Assembly (NCBI GenBank): GCA_902544525.1
Contig: CACCCN010000001.1
Coordinates: forward strand, 105,289-169,288
Direction: 5' to 3'
Length of the DNA: 64,000 nt
Source: an uncultured Pelagibacteraceae bacterium
GTDB taxonomy: Bacteria; Pseudomonadota; Alphaproteobacteria; Pelagibacterales; AG-422-B15
Shown here one piece after another: positions 33,425 through 42,861 of the stretch. The position numbers and the translations under genes are program-made. The notes beneath the pieces were generated by a model. The model was not told the origin of the DNA. It saw nothing but the letters and a program-made list of their open reading frames with translations, and did not search any database. Numbering within the stretch: position 1 is the first letter of the stretch; each line of letters starts with the position of its first letter.

Positions 33425-34774
33425 CTACAAATAAAAATCGTATTCCTCTTTTGGTATAAATGTGGAGTTATATAAATCTTCTTCTCCTCTTTTAACAGAA
33501 GGATAAAGTTTAAGATAGTTTTCTCCAAAATATTCTTTAAGAATTTTTGAATTTTCAAATCTTACTAGGGAATTTTCTAATGATGAGGGGATCTCTGGAT
33601 CTGCTTCGGCCTCAATACCAGCATTAGAGCCATATTCTATGAAATGGGTTGGTTGTAATTTATTGGTTATTCCATGATGTACACCAGCTAGAATACTCGC
33701 AAGAGTCAGATACGCATTTGCATCTGCTGAAGCCACTCTATGCTCAATCCGTCTGGCTTCATCTTTTCCAGAAGGTATTCTTAAAGCAACAGTTCTATTG
33801 TTATAACCCCAAGATTTATTCACTGGAACAAATTGGTCTGGCTTGATTCTTCTAAAACCATTTCTATTAGGGATAAAAATAGAAAAACTATCATATAAGG
33901 TTGATTGCATACCAGCAATTGTGTGTTTTAACAATTCACTCCCGAGTTTATCGCCATTAGAAAATAAATTTTTACCATTCTCATCATACATAGACATATG
34001 AATGTGCATACCACTACCTGTTTGTTCAAGAAATGGTTTGGCCATAAATGTTGCTTCATATCCATGACTCAAAGTAGTTTCATGAATAACTCTTCTTAAT
34101 AAGGATGCATCATCTGCAGCTTTTAATAAATCACTGGTATGTGACAAATTAATTTCATATTGACCAGGAGCAAATTCACTAGTTGTAGTTGAAGCGGGTA
34201 TATTTTGAATTTTACAATTATGATTTATTTCTTCTAAAAGTTTTTTAAAAAGGTCAAGTTCACGTATTCCATAAACATGAGTTTTGTCTGTTCCAGCGGC
34301 TGGTTCTGGTTTTCCTAATTGATCTTTTTCTTTATTCACTAGATAAAATTCAAGTTCAAATGCAACAACTGGCTTCAAATTAATGTCGTCAAACCGTTTT
34401 AAGATTGAAGCAAGCATATTGCGAGGATCTAGTATTGAAGGATTTTTTTCTTCATCACACATAGACACTAATATTTGTAAAGTATTATTACTCCATGGAA
34501 CTTTTTTTAAGGTATTAGCTAAGGGAAAGAATAGCCCATCAGGGTCTCCATCTGCCCAGCCCAACAACATTGTGTTAGTAACACCACCAAGTGCATCTAG
34601 ATAAAAAGCCGAATATGGCAGCTGGAAACCATCTTTAAATATTTTTTCAACTTCACTTGTTGGAAACCTTTTGCCCCGTACATAGCCGCATAAATCAGTA
34701 AAAATTGCATCTACATATTCAATATTTTGTTTTGTTAATAATCCATCTAATTCAGATTTTTTAGCAATTTCCAT
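33425..34774 (-). CDS. puuA: Glutamine-synthetase-family ligase, probable gamma-glutamylpolyamine synthetase (PuuA-like)
   Basis: A 449-residue GS-fold ligase that is not a housekeeping GlnA: the N-terminal beta-grasp (YVDAIFTDLCGYVRGKRFP) is PuuA-like, and the adenylylation Tyr region is missing. Metal and ATP motifs visible: VAFELEFYLV, TSEFAPGQYEINLSHTS, GSGMHIHMSMYD, and RIPSGKDEARRIEHRVASADANAYL. PuuA joins glutamate to putrescine; relatives act on other amines, including methylamine or ethanolamine. It follows the Rieske-less gene (15 bases) on the same strand, so the two may act on one substrate. Exact amine unknown. Confidence 0.7.
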   Translation of the reverse strand: MEIAKKSELDGLLTKQNIEYVDAIFTDLCGYVRGKRFPTSEVEKIFKDGFQLPYSAFYLDALGGVTNTMLLGWADGDPDGLFFPLANTLKKVPWSNNTLQILVSMCDEEKNPSILDPRNMLASILKRFDDINLKPVVAFELEFYLVNKEKDQLGKPEPAAGTDKTHVYGIRELDLFKKLLEEINHNCKIQNIPASTTTSEFAPGQYEINLSHTSDLLKAADDASLLRRVIHETTLSHGYEATFMAKPFLEQTGSGMHIHMSMYDENGKNLFSNGDKLGSELLKHTIAGMQSTLYDSFSIFIPNRNGFRRIKPDQFVPVNKSWGYNNRTVALRIPSGKDEARRIEHRVASADANAYLTLASILAGVHHGITNKLQPTHFIEYGSNAGIEAEADPEIPSSLENSLVRFENSKILKEYFGENYLKLYPSVKRGEEDLYNSTFIPKEEYDFYL

Positions 34775-34788
34775 ATTATAATACTTAC

Positions 34789-35883
34789 TTAAGTAAGTTC
34801 CCTAATATGATTTTGTAAATGATCTAAATAAAACTTTTGGTAATGAATAAGGCTCGTTTCAAGATCACCATATTTACCAGGTTGATAAGCTCGACTCTCT
34901 ATGCCCTTTTGATTCATTTCACAAAGCTGTGAGTCTTCTATAGATGTTTGGTTCCATAAAAAAATCATTTTTTCTATATCAACTTCAGCATCTTTATGCG
35001 TTACCCAATATTGCGTAACGATTGTTTTATTTTGACTTATAGGAGAAAACAAAAATAAAATTACAAATTCATTATTTGCTACAAAGCTATTGAATGGGCT
35101 AAATCCAATAGCAGTATACCCATTATCTGGTCCGATAGTTTTAAAATCTCCCATCAAAGATGAACATGAATAACTTCCATCCATAGTCTCTGATTTTATG
35201 CCATTAGGAAGTGGGGTTCTCTCAGCTATTCTAAAATATTTATCTGTCTCTTCATTGTATTCACCAACAAATAAGCCTTTGCTTTTAGTTTCTAAAGTCC
35301 AATCTTTTATTCTTTGAGTTAATTCTGGGGACTCAATTCCTGAACCCACTCCCGCTCCATATGAATTACAATATTCTTCTCCATGAACACTTAAATAATC
35401 TTTATGAGTAAATTCACCCCCCCAACAATGCGCACACTCTTTAAAGTTATGAATTGTTGCTAAATGTGAGGCGTTAAATACAAAATCTTTTTTGAAAGCA
35501 ATCTTACCATCATTAAGGCCATGCATCTTAATATATGGCTCTAATGGCTTTATAAACTCGTCGAAAGAATGTGGTAACTCAGATAAGTTTATAAAAACTA
35601 AGCTTTCATACACTTTCAGATGACAATGTATCTTAGGTTTTGATGCTGAGATTGATAGACTTCCATTATGAAGTTTCTTTATTTCAATATAGCTATCGTT
35701 ACACTGATATGAAAAAACATGACTTTCATCAAAATAAGATAAATGGGTTAAGAATACCCATTGTTTTTTAAACATAGCTTCATAACTAAGGTTAAACAAA
35801 TCTTTGTTTGTAAAGAATTGCTGGTCCATACCTGCGTTTGGATCCTGCTTTTCAATTAAATTTCTAATATTTGGTTTAATCAT
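34789..35883 (-). CDS. Ring-hydroxylating oxygenase alpha-subunit homologue lacking the Rieske domain
   Basis: A 364-residue paralogue of the complete oxygenase at 42.9 kb. The two align along their whole length (YEAMFKKQW, HLKVYESLVFINLSE, FDEFIKPL, IHNFKECAHC, FSPFNSF, TSIEDSQLCEMNQKG). Between DSYIEI (residue 64) and HLKVYE (residue 88) it has 24 residues where the paralogue has 72; the missing 48 contain both Rieske ligand pairs (CTHRG and CPYHAW). The mononuclear-iron domain is kept in outline: Glu149 and His152 in NFKECAHC and the Asp in SIEDSQ remain, but the second His is eight residues on (His160) rather than five. It may draw electrons from the Rieske centre of another protein, or may be non-catalytic. 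Divergent from the amidase gene. Confidence 0.8.
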   Translation of the reverse strand: MIKPNIRNLIEKQDPNAGMDQQFFTNKDLFNLSYEAMFKKQWVFLTHLSYFDESHVFSYQCNDSYIEIKKLHNGSLSISASKPKIHCHLKVYESLVFINLSELPHSFDEFIKPLEPYIKMHGLNDGKIAFKKDFVFNASHLATIHNFKECAHCWGGEFTHKDYLSVHGEEYCNSYGAGVGSGIESPELTQRIKDWTLETKSKGLFVGEYNEETDKYFRIAERTPLPNGIKSETMDGSYSCSSLMGDFKTIGPDNGYTAIGFSPFNSFVANNEFVILFLFSPISQNKTIVTQYWVTHKDAEVDIEKMIFLWNQTSIEDSQLCEMNQKGIESRAYQPGKYGDLETSLIHYQKFYLDHLQNHIRELT

Positions 35884-35935
35884 ATAATAATTTCAATATA
35901 TTTTATTAATTAGTAAATTAAAATAAAATAATCAT

Positions 35936-37426
35936 ATGAGTGATTTTGACCTAGAGATTTGTTATTTATCAGCTACAGAAGCCTTAAAAAAATTTAGAAG
36001 TAAAACCTTGTCTCCAGTAGAACTTCTATCGGAAATAAAAAAAAGAACTGAAGATGTAAATCCAAAAATAAATGCATTCAATTTTTATCGATTTGAAGAG
36101 TCTTTTAAAGAAGCAAAAGAAGCTGAAAAAAAATATTCTCAAAATAAAGAAACTTTACCACTTGAGGGAATACCACTGGCAATAAAAGATGAAGTTAATA
36201 TAAAAGGGCAGCCTAATAAAAATGGAAGTTTAATTTTTAAAGATTATATCGCAGAGAAAACTGATATTGATGTTGAGTCATTGGTCAATTCCGGCGCCAT
36301 AATACATGGACGTACTACAAATCCAGAGTTTTCTCTAACATCTTTCTGTCATTCGGAAGTTAACGGTGTGACAAGAAATCCATGGAACTTAGACATGACA
36401 CCGGGAGGATCAAGTGGTGGAAGTGCTGCAACATTAGCTTCGGGCTGTACAACTTTAGCAACAGGAAGTGATATTGGTGGTTCAATTAGAATCCCTGCCT
36501 CAGCTTGTGGTGTGGTTGGATACAAACCACCTTTTGGAAGGAACCCTCAAAGTGCTCCTTATAATATTGATCAGTATTGTGTGATTGGACCTATGGCGCG
36601 TACAGTTTCAGACTGTGCATTAATGCAAAATATGATGTGTAAAGCACATCCAAAAGATATTTCAAGTTTACGACCTGCGATTTCATTGCCACTTGATTAT
36701 GAAAATATTAAGGGATGGAAAGTTGCTTTCTCGATGGATCTTGGATATTTTGAAGTTGATCAAGATGTCCAAAAAAATACTCTTGAGTCTCTAGAAAAAT
36801 TTAAGTCATTAGGTGCATCGGTAACTGAAGTTAAGTTAAATTGGAAAAAGCAAGAGATTGAATCTGCATGTTACAGCCACTATGCAAATATTTTCGCAAG
36901 ATCGGTTGCTAATTTATTACCTGAACATGAAGAAAAGTTGACAAGCTATGCATTAATGAATGCAAAGTCAGCTGAAGTTCACGCAAAAGCAATTGCCGAA
37001 AATCGGGAGGAGTTTTATCCGGAGCTTGGAGCCACGCTAGGATATTCACCTCTTAAATGTGGCGAAATAGCAGGTAAAATGTATGATGAATTAGGCCCAA
37101 TACTTGATGATTACGATATATTTATATGTCCTGCAAATAATTTACCCGCTGTAATGGCTGATGTGGATTTATTGAATGATCCTGTTGTAATTAACGGAAG
37201 AGAAGTAACAGGTCGAGATATGGGTTGGACTATGGCATATCCATTTAATATGCTTGGTAGACTGCCAGTAATAAGTGTTCCATCAGGTTTTGCCTCAAAT
37301 AAAGTTCCAACAGGAATACAAATTATAAGCCGTTCTTATTCTGACAATTTGGTTTTTCAGGCCGCATATAATTATGAAAAAGCTGAACCTTGGCTTTACA
37401 AGGATAAAAATCGGCCAAAAATATAA
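35936..37426 (+). CDS. Amidase-signature family amidohydrolase
   Basis: A 496-residue member of the amidase-signature family. The Ser-cisSer-Lys catalytic set is visible: Lys84 in PLAIKDEVN, Ser in TPGGSSGGSAATLASG and the nucleophile region GSDIGGSIRIPASACGVVG. It hydrolyses a C-N amide bond; the substrate is unknown. It is not GatA because no gatB or gatC is near and the C-terminus differs. Upstream of potD on the same strand and divergent from the Rieske-less gene, it probably releases ammonia or a carboxylate from the imported compound or a gamma-glutamyl intermediate. Confidence 0.85.
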   Translation: MSDFDLEICYLSATEALKKFRSKTLSPVELLSEIKKRTEDVNPKINAFNFYRFEESFKEAKEAEKKYSQNKETLPLEGIPLAIKDEVNIKGQPNKNGSLIFKDYIAEKTDIDVESLVNSGAIIHGRTTNPEFSLTSFCHSEVNGVTRNPWNLDMTPGGSSGGSAATLASGCTTLATGSDIGGSIRIPASACGVVGYKPPFGRNPQSAPYNIDQYCVIGPMARTVSDCALMQNMMCKAHPKDISSLRPAISLPLDYENIKGWKVAFSMDLGYFEVDQDVQKNTLESLEKFKSLGASVTEVKLNWKKQEIESACYSHYANIFARSVANLLPEHEEKLTSYALMNAKSAEVHAKAIAENREEFYPELGATLGYSPLKCGEIAGKMYDELGPILDDYDIFICPANNLPAVMADVDLLNDPVVINGREVTGRDMGWTMAYPFNMLGRLPVISVPSGFASNKVPTGIQIISRSYSDNLVFQAAYNYEKAEPWLYKDKNRPKI

Positions 37427-37463
37427 TTAATTTATCAATTATAGTAAATTTCTTTGATTCACG

Positions 37464-37491
37464 TTGACGAAAGTAAGTGACGGTGTACAAT
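37464..37491 (+). promoter_or_regulatory. Promoter of the potD-like gene
   Basis: TTGACG (37464-37469), a 16-base spacer and TACAAT (37486-37491) lie 36 bases before the ATG. An AAAAGGA ribosome-binding site precedes the start codon. The binding-protein gene thus has its own promoter and can be expressed more strongly than the divergent permease genes. Confidence 0.6.
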
Positions 37492-37527
37492 TTTTTCAAG
37501 ATTAAACAAAAAAAAGGATAATTTATT

Positions 37528-38616
37528 ATGCTAAAATACAATGAAATTAAAAGTTTTTTTGTAAAAGCTTTGATCGTGCCTCTTTCAGTATTTTTTATTG
37601 CTGGAGTAGTTTCGACAAATAAAGCTTTTGCAGATGAGCCTGGATCAGTTTTTCTATGGGGTGGATACGACGATGATGGACTGTTTGGAACATATGCAGA
37701 AGAACATGGATCTCCTGAATACTCTACATTTGGCGATGCAGAAGAAGGTTTACAAAAATTAAAAGCGGGTTTTGAAGTAGATTTAGCTTGGCCGTGCCAA
37801 GGTGAAATAGCTCGTTGGGTAAGAGCTGGAGTGCTTGAACCACTAGACACATCACGTATTGATAACTGGAATGATATGTTCCCAGAGGTAAGAGACCTAC
37901 CAAGCGGTATTGTTGATGGTCAGAATTATTTTGCACCAATCGATTGGGGCGATACAACTTTATTCTATATGCCTGATCGAGTTACATGGATGAATGCAGA
38001 CAATGAAAGTTTTTCTCTAATGGAAGACCCGAGAGTAAAAGGTAAAGTCGGAATACTTGACTCAGCTGCAGACTCATTATTCTTGATGATGCATCACTTA
38101 GGAATTGATATCAGAGAAAAAGATCAATTAACCAAAGCTGCTATTGATCAAGGTATCGCCAAGTTTCGTGAAATGAGAGACAACGGCCAGATCCGTGCAT
38201 TCTTTGGAGATACTTCTTCAATGGTAGAAGCATTGGGTAACGAAGAAATAGACGTTGCTCTTGGATGGAATGAAATTGCATGGAATGCTGGAGCAAAAAT
38301 GATGCAGCCTGCAAATGGAACAATGACATGGGCTTGTGGCCTAGCGATTGTTAAAGGCGCAGACCTTGATAAAGCATACGCAATGATTAATGGAGCTACT
38401 AGCGCTGAAACTTCAGCTTACTTACTAAGTGAGTGGGGTTATGGACACTCTAACAAAGCTGGCTTTAGTACATTAACTGCTGATGAATTAGCTGAGCGTG
38501 GTGTCGCTGCAAATCCTGCAACACACCTTTCAAATGGAATGTTCTCAGTAATGCCTTCAGACGAAGTAACTGACTACATGGAAGCTCAGTGGGCTGAAAT
38601 GGTAGCTGGAGGTTAA
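37528..38616 (+). CDS. potD: ABC transporter periplasmic binding protein, PotD (spermidine/putrescine) family
   Basis: A 362-residue periplasmic binding protein. Residues 1-36 are a long signal peptide (FVKALIVPLSVFFIAGVVSTNKAFA) followed by the mature start DEPGSVFLWGGYDDDGLF. The PotD-type fold is indicated by DLAWPCQGEIARWVRAGVLEPLDTS, APIDWGDTTLFYMPDRV, GKVGILDSAADSLFLMMHHLGID and VDVALGWNEIAWNAG. It delivers substrate to the PotABC complex encoded convergently just downstream. Aromatic and acidic residues fit a cationic amine, but the ligand cannot be named. Confidence 0.87.
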   Translation: MLKYNEIKSFFVKALIVPLSVFFIAGVVSTNKAFADEPGSVFLWGGYDDDGLFGTYAEEHGSPEYSTFGDAEEGLQKLKAGFEVDLAWPCQGEIARWVRAGVLEPLDTSRIDNWNDMFPEVRDLPSGIVDGQNYFAPIDWGDTTLFYMPDRVTWMNADNESFSLMEDPRVKGKVGILDSAADSLFLMMHHLGIDIREKDQLTKAAIDQGIAKFREMRDNGQIRAFFGDTSSMVEALGNEEIDVALGWNEIAWNAGAKMMQPANGTMTWACGLAIVKGADLDKAYAMINGATSAETSAYLLSEWGYGHSNKAGFSTLTADELAERGVAANPATHLSNGMFSVMPSDEVTDYMEAQWAEMVAGG

Positions 38617-38640
38617 TAAGCAACTAAGCTTAACTAAATT

Positions 38641-38675
38641 AAATAGCCTGTCTCCGTTAAGAGGACAGGCTATTT
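38641..38675. terminator. Bidirectional terminator between potD and potA
   Basis: AAATAGCCTGTC (38641-38652) pairs perfectly with GACAGGCTATTT (38664-38675), an 11-base loop between, flanked by T-rich sequence on the plus strand and by A-rich sequence that reads as T on the minus strand. It serves the potD transcript and includes the potA stop codon (38670-38672), so it probably ends both convergent transcripts. Confidence 0.8.
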
Positions 38676-39752
38676 TTTATTCAAAATAGAAATATCTTCT
38701 AAACTAATACTTATGAAACATTCATTGTCAGCAAATGACTGATTGTCAAAATGCTGAGAAGAAACAGTTATTACCTTATCTATTCCTTTGGCTTCAACGT
38801 AAAATCTCGTCATTTCTCCAAGATATGATGTCTGACGAATTTTTGCCTCTAGACATATATCCCAATCTGATTTGACTTTAGAAATCATCATTGACTCAGG
38901 TCGAACACTACAAACAACATCCGAAGAGTTTTCCGCAATATTCAAATTATTTTTTATTTTAAATTCCCCTAATCCTTCGATTGAAGCATTGATAAATTCT
39001 CCTTCACTAGATTTTGTCATTACTTTAAGAAAATTTGTTTCACCAATAAAGTCACTAACAAATATGTTTTCGGGATTTTTATATAATTCATTGGGTGCTG
39101 ATAGTTGTTGAATTTTTCCATTATTCATTACTGCTACTCTATCTGACATACTGATAGCCTCTTGTTGATCATGAGTAACAAACACAAAGGTAATTCCGAT
39201 ATTTTTTTGCAGAGTTCTTAATTCTAGCTGCATTTCATCTCTTAATTTTTTATCCAAAGCACCGAGTGGTTCATCTAATAAAAGCACCTTTGGTTGCCTT
39301 ACTAAAGCTCTTGCGAGTGCAACACGTTGCCTTTGACCCCCAGATAACTGATTACTAAATCTTTCTTCATATCCCTCAAGCTTAACTAAAGTTAAAACAT
39401 CCTTAACCCGATTATTTATTTCATCATTACTTAAACCAAGTTTTCTGAGTCCGAACTGGATATTTTTTTCTACATTTAGATGAGGAAAAATTGCATAATT
39501 TTGAAAAACCATATTTGTTGGTCTTTTATCTGGTGACAATTCAGTAATATCTACTCCATCAATAAACAGATTCCCTGTTGTTGGATATTCAAAACCTGCC
39601 AAGAGTCTCAATAAAGTTGTTTTGCCACAACCAGAGGGCCCTAATAGTGAAAAAAATTCACCTTCTTTAATTTCAAATGAAACATCATCTACTGCTTTTA
39701 CATCAGCAAAATGTTTTGAAATATTATTAATTTGTATAAATGAGTTATTCAT
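38670..39752 (-). CDS. potA: ABC transporter ATP-binding protein, PotA type
   Basis: A 360-residue ATPase of the spermidine/putrescine importer group. Walker A GPSGCGKTTLLRLL (residue 38 on), Q loop NMVFQNYAIFPHL, signature LSGGQRQRVALARAL, Walker B LLLDEPLGALD and the H loop THDQQEA are all present. A C-terminal TOBE domain (about residues 270-355) follows. Last gene of the minus-strand operon after potB and potC; its stop lies within a terminator hairpin. Confidence 0.93.
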   Translation of the reverse strand: MNNSFIQINNISKHFADVKAVDDVSFEIKEGEFFSLLGPSGCGKTTLLRLLAGFEYPTTGNLFIDGVDITELSPDKRPTNMVFQNYAIFPHLNVEKNIQFGLRKLGLSNDEINNRVKDVLTLVKLEGYEERFSNQLSGGQRQRVALARALVRQPKVLLLDEPLGALDKKLRDEMQLELRTLQKNIGITFVFVTHDQQEAISMSDRVAVMNNGKIQQLSAPNELYKNPENIFVSDFIGETNFLKVMTKSSEGEFINASIEGLGEFKIKNNLNIAENSSDVVCSVRPESMMISKVKSDWDICLEAKIRQTSYLGEMTRFYVEAKGIDKVITVSSQHFDNQSFADNECFISISLEDISILNKK

Positions 39753-39758
39753 AATTCC

Positions 39759-40568
39759 TTATAAGTTTATACCTATATCTTTCTTTGCTTTTCCTTGGCC
39801 AAGATTTCTTAACCAGAATGCTAACAAAACAATAAAAGTAGTAAATACTAAAATTACCGCACCCAAAGCTAGCACATGTGGCAATTTCTGAACGAATCTC
39901 ATCTGGCCCCACATATACATGGGCAATGTTGCATCGCTTCCAGTCAAAAAGAATGCAAGAATAAATTCATCAAAAGATATAATAAAGCTTAGCAGAAGAG
40001 CTGCAACTATTCCTGGTAAATATAATGGAAATGAAACACGATAAAACGTTCCCCAGGCGCTCTCGCCTAAATCTCTAGAGGCTTCTTCAAGAGAAAAATC
40101 AAAGCCCTCAATCCTTGCTATTAAAATTAGCATTGCAAAAGGTGTACAAAATAATATATGTCCAATTGTTACAGGAACTAGTCCTAATTTAAATCCAAGA
40201 TTGATCCAAATTATAAGCAAAGCTACAGCTAAGATAATTTCAGGTATCAAGAATGGCATCATGATAGCTCCGTAAGAGACTTTTTGTCCTCTAAATTTGT
40301 AACGAGCAAATGCCTTTGCTGCAAAAAGTGCAATTACTGTACTTACAACACTAGCGACCACTCCTACTTTTATACTAGCCCACAAAGCTTTATGAAGATT
40401 TCTTTTTGACCACATCTCTTCATAATGTTCTGTTGTAAATCCAGCAAGAGGAAAAGACATATAATCTGCATCATTAAAACTAAATAGAGGCAAAAATAAA
40501 ACTGGCACATACAAAAATGCAAAATAGATTAAGGTATAAATAAGTAATGAGTTATTTTTTTCGTTCAT
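39759..40568 (-). CDS. potC: ABC transporter permease, PotC type
   Basis: A 269-residue inner-membrane permease with six helices. The EAA loop for contact with PotA is EEASRDLGESAWGTFYRVSFPLYLPGI. FILAFFLTGSDATLPMYMWGQMRF is typical of PotC-like subunits. It follows potB by one base and precedes potA. Confidence 0.92.
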   Translation of the reverse strand: MNEKNNSLLIYTLIYFAFLYVPVLFLPLFSFNDADYMSFPLAGFTTEHYEEMWSKRNLHKALWASIKVGVVASVVSTVIALFAAKAFARYKFRGQKVSYGAIMMPFLIPEIILAVALLIIWINLGFKLGLVPVTIGHILFCTPFAMLILIARIEGFDFSLEEASRDLGESAWGTFYRVSFPLYLPGIVAALLLSFIISFDEFILAFFLTGSDATLPMYMWGQMRFVQKLPHVLALGAVILVFTTFIVLLAFWLRNLGQGKAKKDIGINL

Positions 40569-40569
40569 T

Positions 40570-41454
40570 TTAAGACAATCTCTGCGTAAGTCGTTTTGTT
40601 ACGTTCGAAACAATGATTGTTATGATAGCAACAGTAGTTAACATAATCGTCGCTGATGCAGCGCCAAGTGGAATATTGTTTGCTTTACCAAAGTAAGCTT
40701 GGATCATATTAGATAACATTCGTCCATCCGTTCCACCAAGTAAAGCTGGTGTAACATAATCTCCAACTGTTGGAATAAAGATGATTAAAATCGCGCCAAT
40801 CACTCCTGGCAATGAAAGGGGGAAAGTAATCTTCCAGAATACCTCAAATCGAGACAGCCCTAGATCTCTTCCTGCTTCAATTAATGAAAAATCAATTTTT
40901 TCTAAGGAAACATATAACGGCAGCAGTGCAAACGCAGCCCATGCATGAGTAAGGGTGATTACTACAGCAGTTTCAGAATACATTAGAAACGTAAGTGGCT
41001 CACTTAGTAGACCGGCGTTAATCAATGAAGAATTAATAACTCCTTTCGTCCCTAGTATAATTTTCCAAGAAAAAACTCTTAATAAATAAGAGGTCCAAAA
41101 AGGCAAAGTTAATAGAACAAGCCATAGCATTTTGTTCTTTTTGACATAAAAAGCTATGTAGTAACAAACAGGATATGCCGTAATAAGAGTAATTAAGGTT
41201 ACTAGAAATGATATTTTAACTGACTTAATTAGAAGCGTGACTAATAAATTTTTTTGAAAAAAATCAATATATCTTTGAAAGGTAAAAGAGAAATCAATCT
41301 CCATCATACTTACTTGAGTAAAAAAACTAAAACTCAACATAAGCATCATTGGAACTAGCATTGCTACAGCAACTAGAATTAGCGCCGGCGATAAGAGAGA
41401 ATATGCCTGTGTATTTTCACTTTTAGCATATAATTTTCGCCAGGACTGTAACAT
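40570..41454 (-). CDS. potB: ABC transporter permease, PotB type
   Basis: A 294-residue inner-membrane permease with a long periplasmic loop after the first helix and the EAA loop EAGRDLGLSRFEVFWKITFPLSLPGV. FIPTVGDYVTPALLGGTDGRMLSNMIQAYF is a PotB/PotC signature region. First of potB-potC-potA; preceded by the FAD oxidoreductase gene on the same strand, from which it is separated by 36 bases. Confidence 0.92.
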   Translation of the reverse strand: MLQSWRKLYAKSENTQAYSLLSPALILVAVAMLVPMMLMLSFSFFTQVSMMEIDFSFTFQRYIDFFQKNLLVTLLIKSVKISFLVTLITLITAYPVCYYIAFYVKKNKMLWLVLLTLPFWTSYLLRVFSWKIILGTKGVINSSLINAGLLSEPLTFLMYSETAVVITLTHAWAAFALLPLYVSLEKIDFSLIEAGRDLGLSRFEVFWKITFPLSLPGVIGAILIIFIPTVGDYVTPALLGGTDGRMLSNMIQAYFGKANNIPLGAASATIMLTTVAIITIIVSNVTKRLTQRLS

Positions 41455-41490
41455 AAGAAAATTCTAAGTTATAAAAATAACAGATGCAAT

Positions 41491-42846
41491 TTAAATTTCT
41501 TTTTTACTTTTATCTGTAAAATTAGAATACCATAGGTAAATTCTAAGATACCATAACCTTAAAAACCCGAAAGGTATTTTTGGTGATAAGCCTTGGTACA
41601 CTTTTGAAATATTTGTTTCACCGCTATTAGATTCATAAATCATTTCTGCTAGTTTCTTGCCACAATAAACAGTCGTATTGTTGCCGTTAGCATGATAACC
41701 ATAGGAAAAAAATACAGACTTGTCATTCTCGAGATTTCCAAATGCTGGTACAAGATCTCGGTTCATTACAACTGTGCCCCTCCAGTAATATTCGATATCG
41801 ATGTCATTCCAATTAGGGAATACTCCTCGAAATTGATTAGTCATTATCCCTCTCATTTTTAATGCGCTTTTTTCGTCACCAAAAGTATCACCACGAGTTC
41901 CAAAAAGCATTCTATTAGATGGCATTCTTCGGTAATAATACAAAATCTCTCTTGAGTTACAAATTGGATTTAGCGTTTTATAATTTTGCATCTTAAATTC
42001 ATCTTCACTCATTTCTCTTGTAACAATAATATTTGATAAGACTGGAACCATCCTATTAGCAAAACTTAGATGCAATGACTCATCAGTATAACCATTAGTC
42101 GCAACAACGACCTTGTCACAAGTTAAAGATCCTTCTTCAGTTATTAGCTTATGTTTACCATTTCTCTCCCACTTTTTTACTCTTGAGTGAGAATGAAGTT
42201 GCGCTCCAGCGTCAACTGTGGCATTAGCAAATCCATTTAAAAATGCCATTGGATTCATTGCAAATCCAGCTTCAGTAAATACTGCACCAAATTGTTCCGT
42301 GGATTGATGGCCAATTTCATCAAACTCTTCTTTTGGAATCCATTTTGTATTAATACCAAAATATTTTTGCAAATCGTTTCCCCATTCTTTCATTTCCTCA
42401 CTACTACTTGGGTGGTGAGCAACATCAAGATTACCTGTACCTATTTTTTCACACTCAATATTATTATCGGCTATTAACGAGGCAAGAAGATCAACTCCTT
42501 CAATTTGAGATGCAAAAAACTTTTTAGTTTCATCCATACCAAATTTTTTGATTAGTTGATTAATTGATAATTTAGTTGCTGGAAGACAGCAAAAGCCAGC
42601 ATTTCTGCCGCTACTTGCAAATCCAAAATGACCAGCTTCAAGAAGCCTTACATCTCCTCCATATTTTTTTGCGATATGATAGGCAGTGCTAATTCCTGTG
42701 AAACCACCACCAATAACACAAACATCACATGAATGATCACCAACTAGTTTTGGAAATCGGGCTTGATCAACGTGACTTACTTCTTCCCAATAACTTTTAA
42801 TAGGCGTACTAAAGTCATAGATCGCTTTATCATACAATTGCTTCAT
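41491..42846 (-). CDS. FAD-dependent amine oxidoreductase, PuuB/DAO family
   Basis: A 451-residue D-amino-acid-oxidase-fold flavoprotein. The FAD loop is VCVIGGGFTGISTAYHIAK (residue 42 on), followed by LLEAGHFGFASSGRNAGFCC, the typical PuuB-like substrate loop, and a C-terminal FSYGYHANGNNTTVYCGKKLAEMI. PuuB oxidises gamma-glutamylputrescine to the aldehyde, releasing ammonia and hydrogen peroxide; relatives oxidise sarcosine or other secondary amines. The pot genes directly downstream and the PuuA-like ligase nearby support a gamma-glutamyl amine or N-methyl amine substrate. Confidence 0.8.
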   Translation of the reverse strand: MKQLYDKAIYDFSTPIKSYWEEVSHVDQARFPKLVGDHSCDVCVIGGGFTGISTAYHIAKKYGGDVRLLEAGHFGFASSGRNAGFCCLPATKLSINQLIKKFGMDETKKFFASQIEGVDLLASLIADNNIECEKIGTGNLDVAHHPSSSEEMKEWGNDLQKYFGINTKWIPKEEFDEIGHQSTEQFGAVFTEAGFAMNPMAFLNGFANATVDAGAQLHSHSRVKKWERNGKHKLITEEGSLTCDKVVVATNGYTDESLHLSFANRMVPVLSNIIVTREMSEDEFKMQNYKTLNPICNSREILYYYRRMPSNRMLFGTRGDTFGDEKSALKMRGIMTNQFRGVFPNWNDIDIEYYWRGTVVMNRDLVPAFGNLENDKSVFFSYGYHANGNNTTVYCGKKLAEMIYESNSGETNISKVYQGLSPKIPFGFLRLWYLRIYLWYSNFTDKSKKEI

Positions 42847-42861
42847 AAGACTATTCTAGAA

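Noticed and set aside
34783-34798. Perfect 16-base palindrome ACTTACTTAAGTAAGT between the Rieske-less and PuuA-like genes
   Set aside because: It includes the last codons and stop of the upstream gene, and at this base composition a few perfect 16-base palindromes are expected by chance in 64 kb. It does not match the TetR operators.
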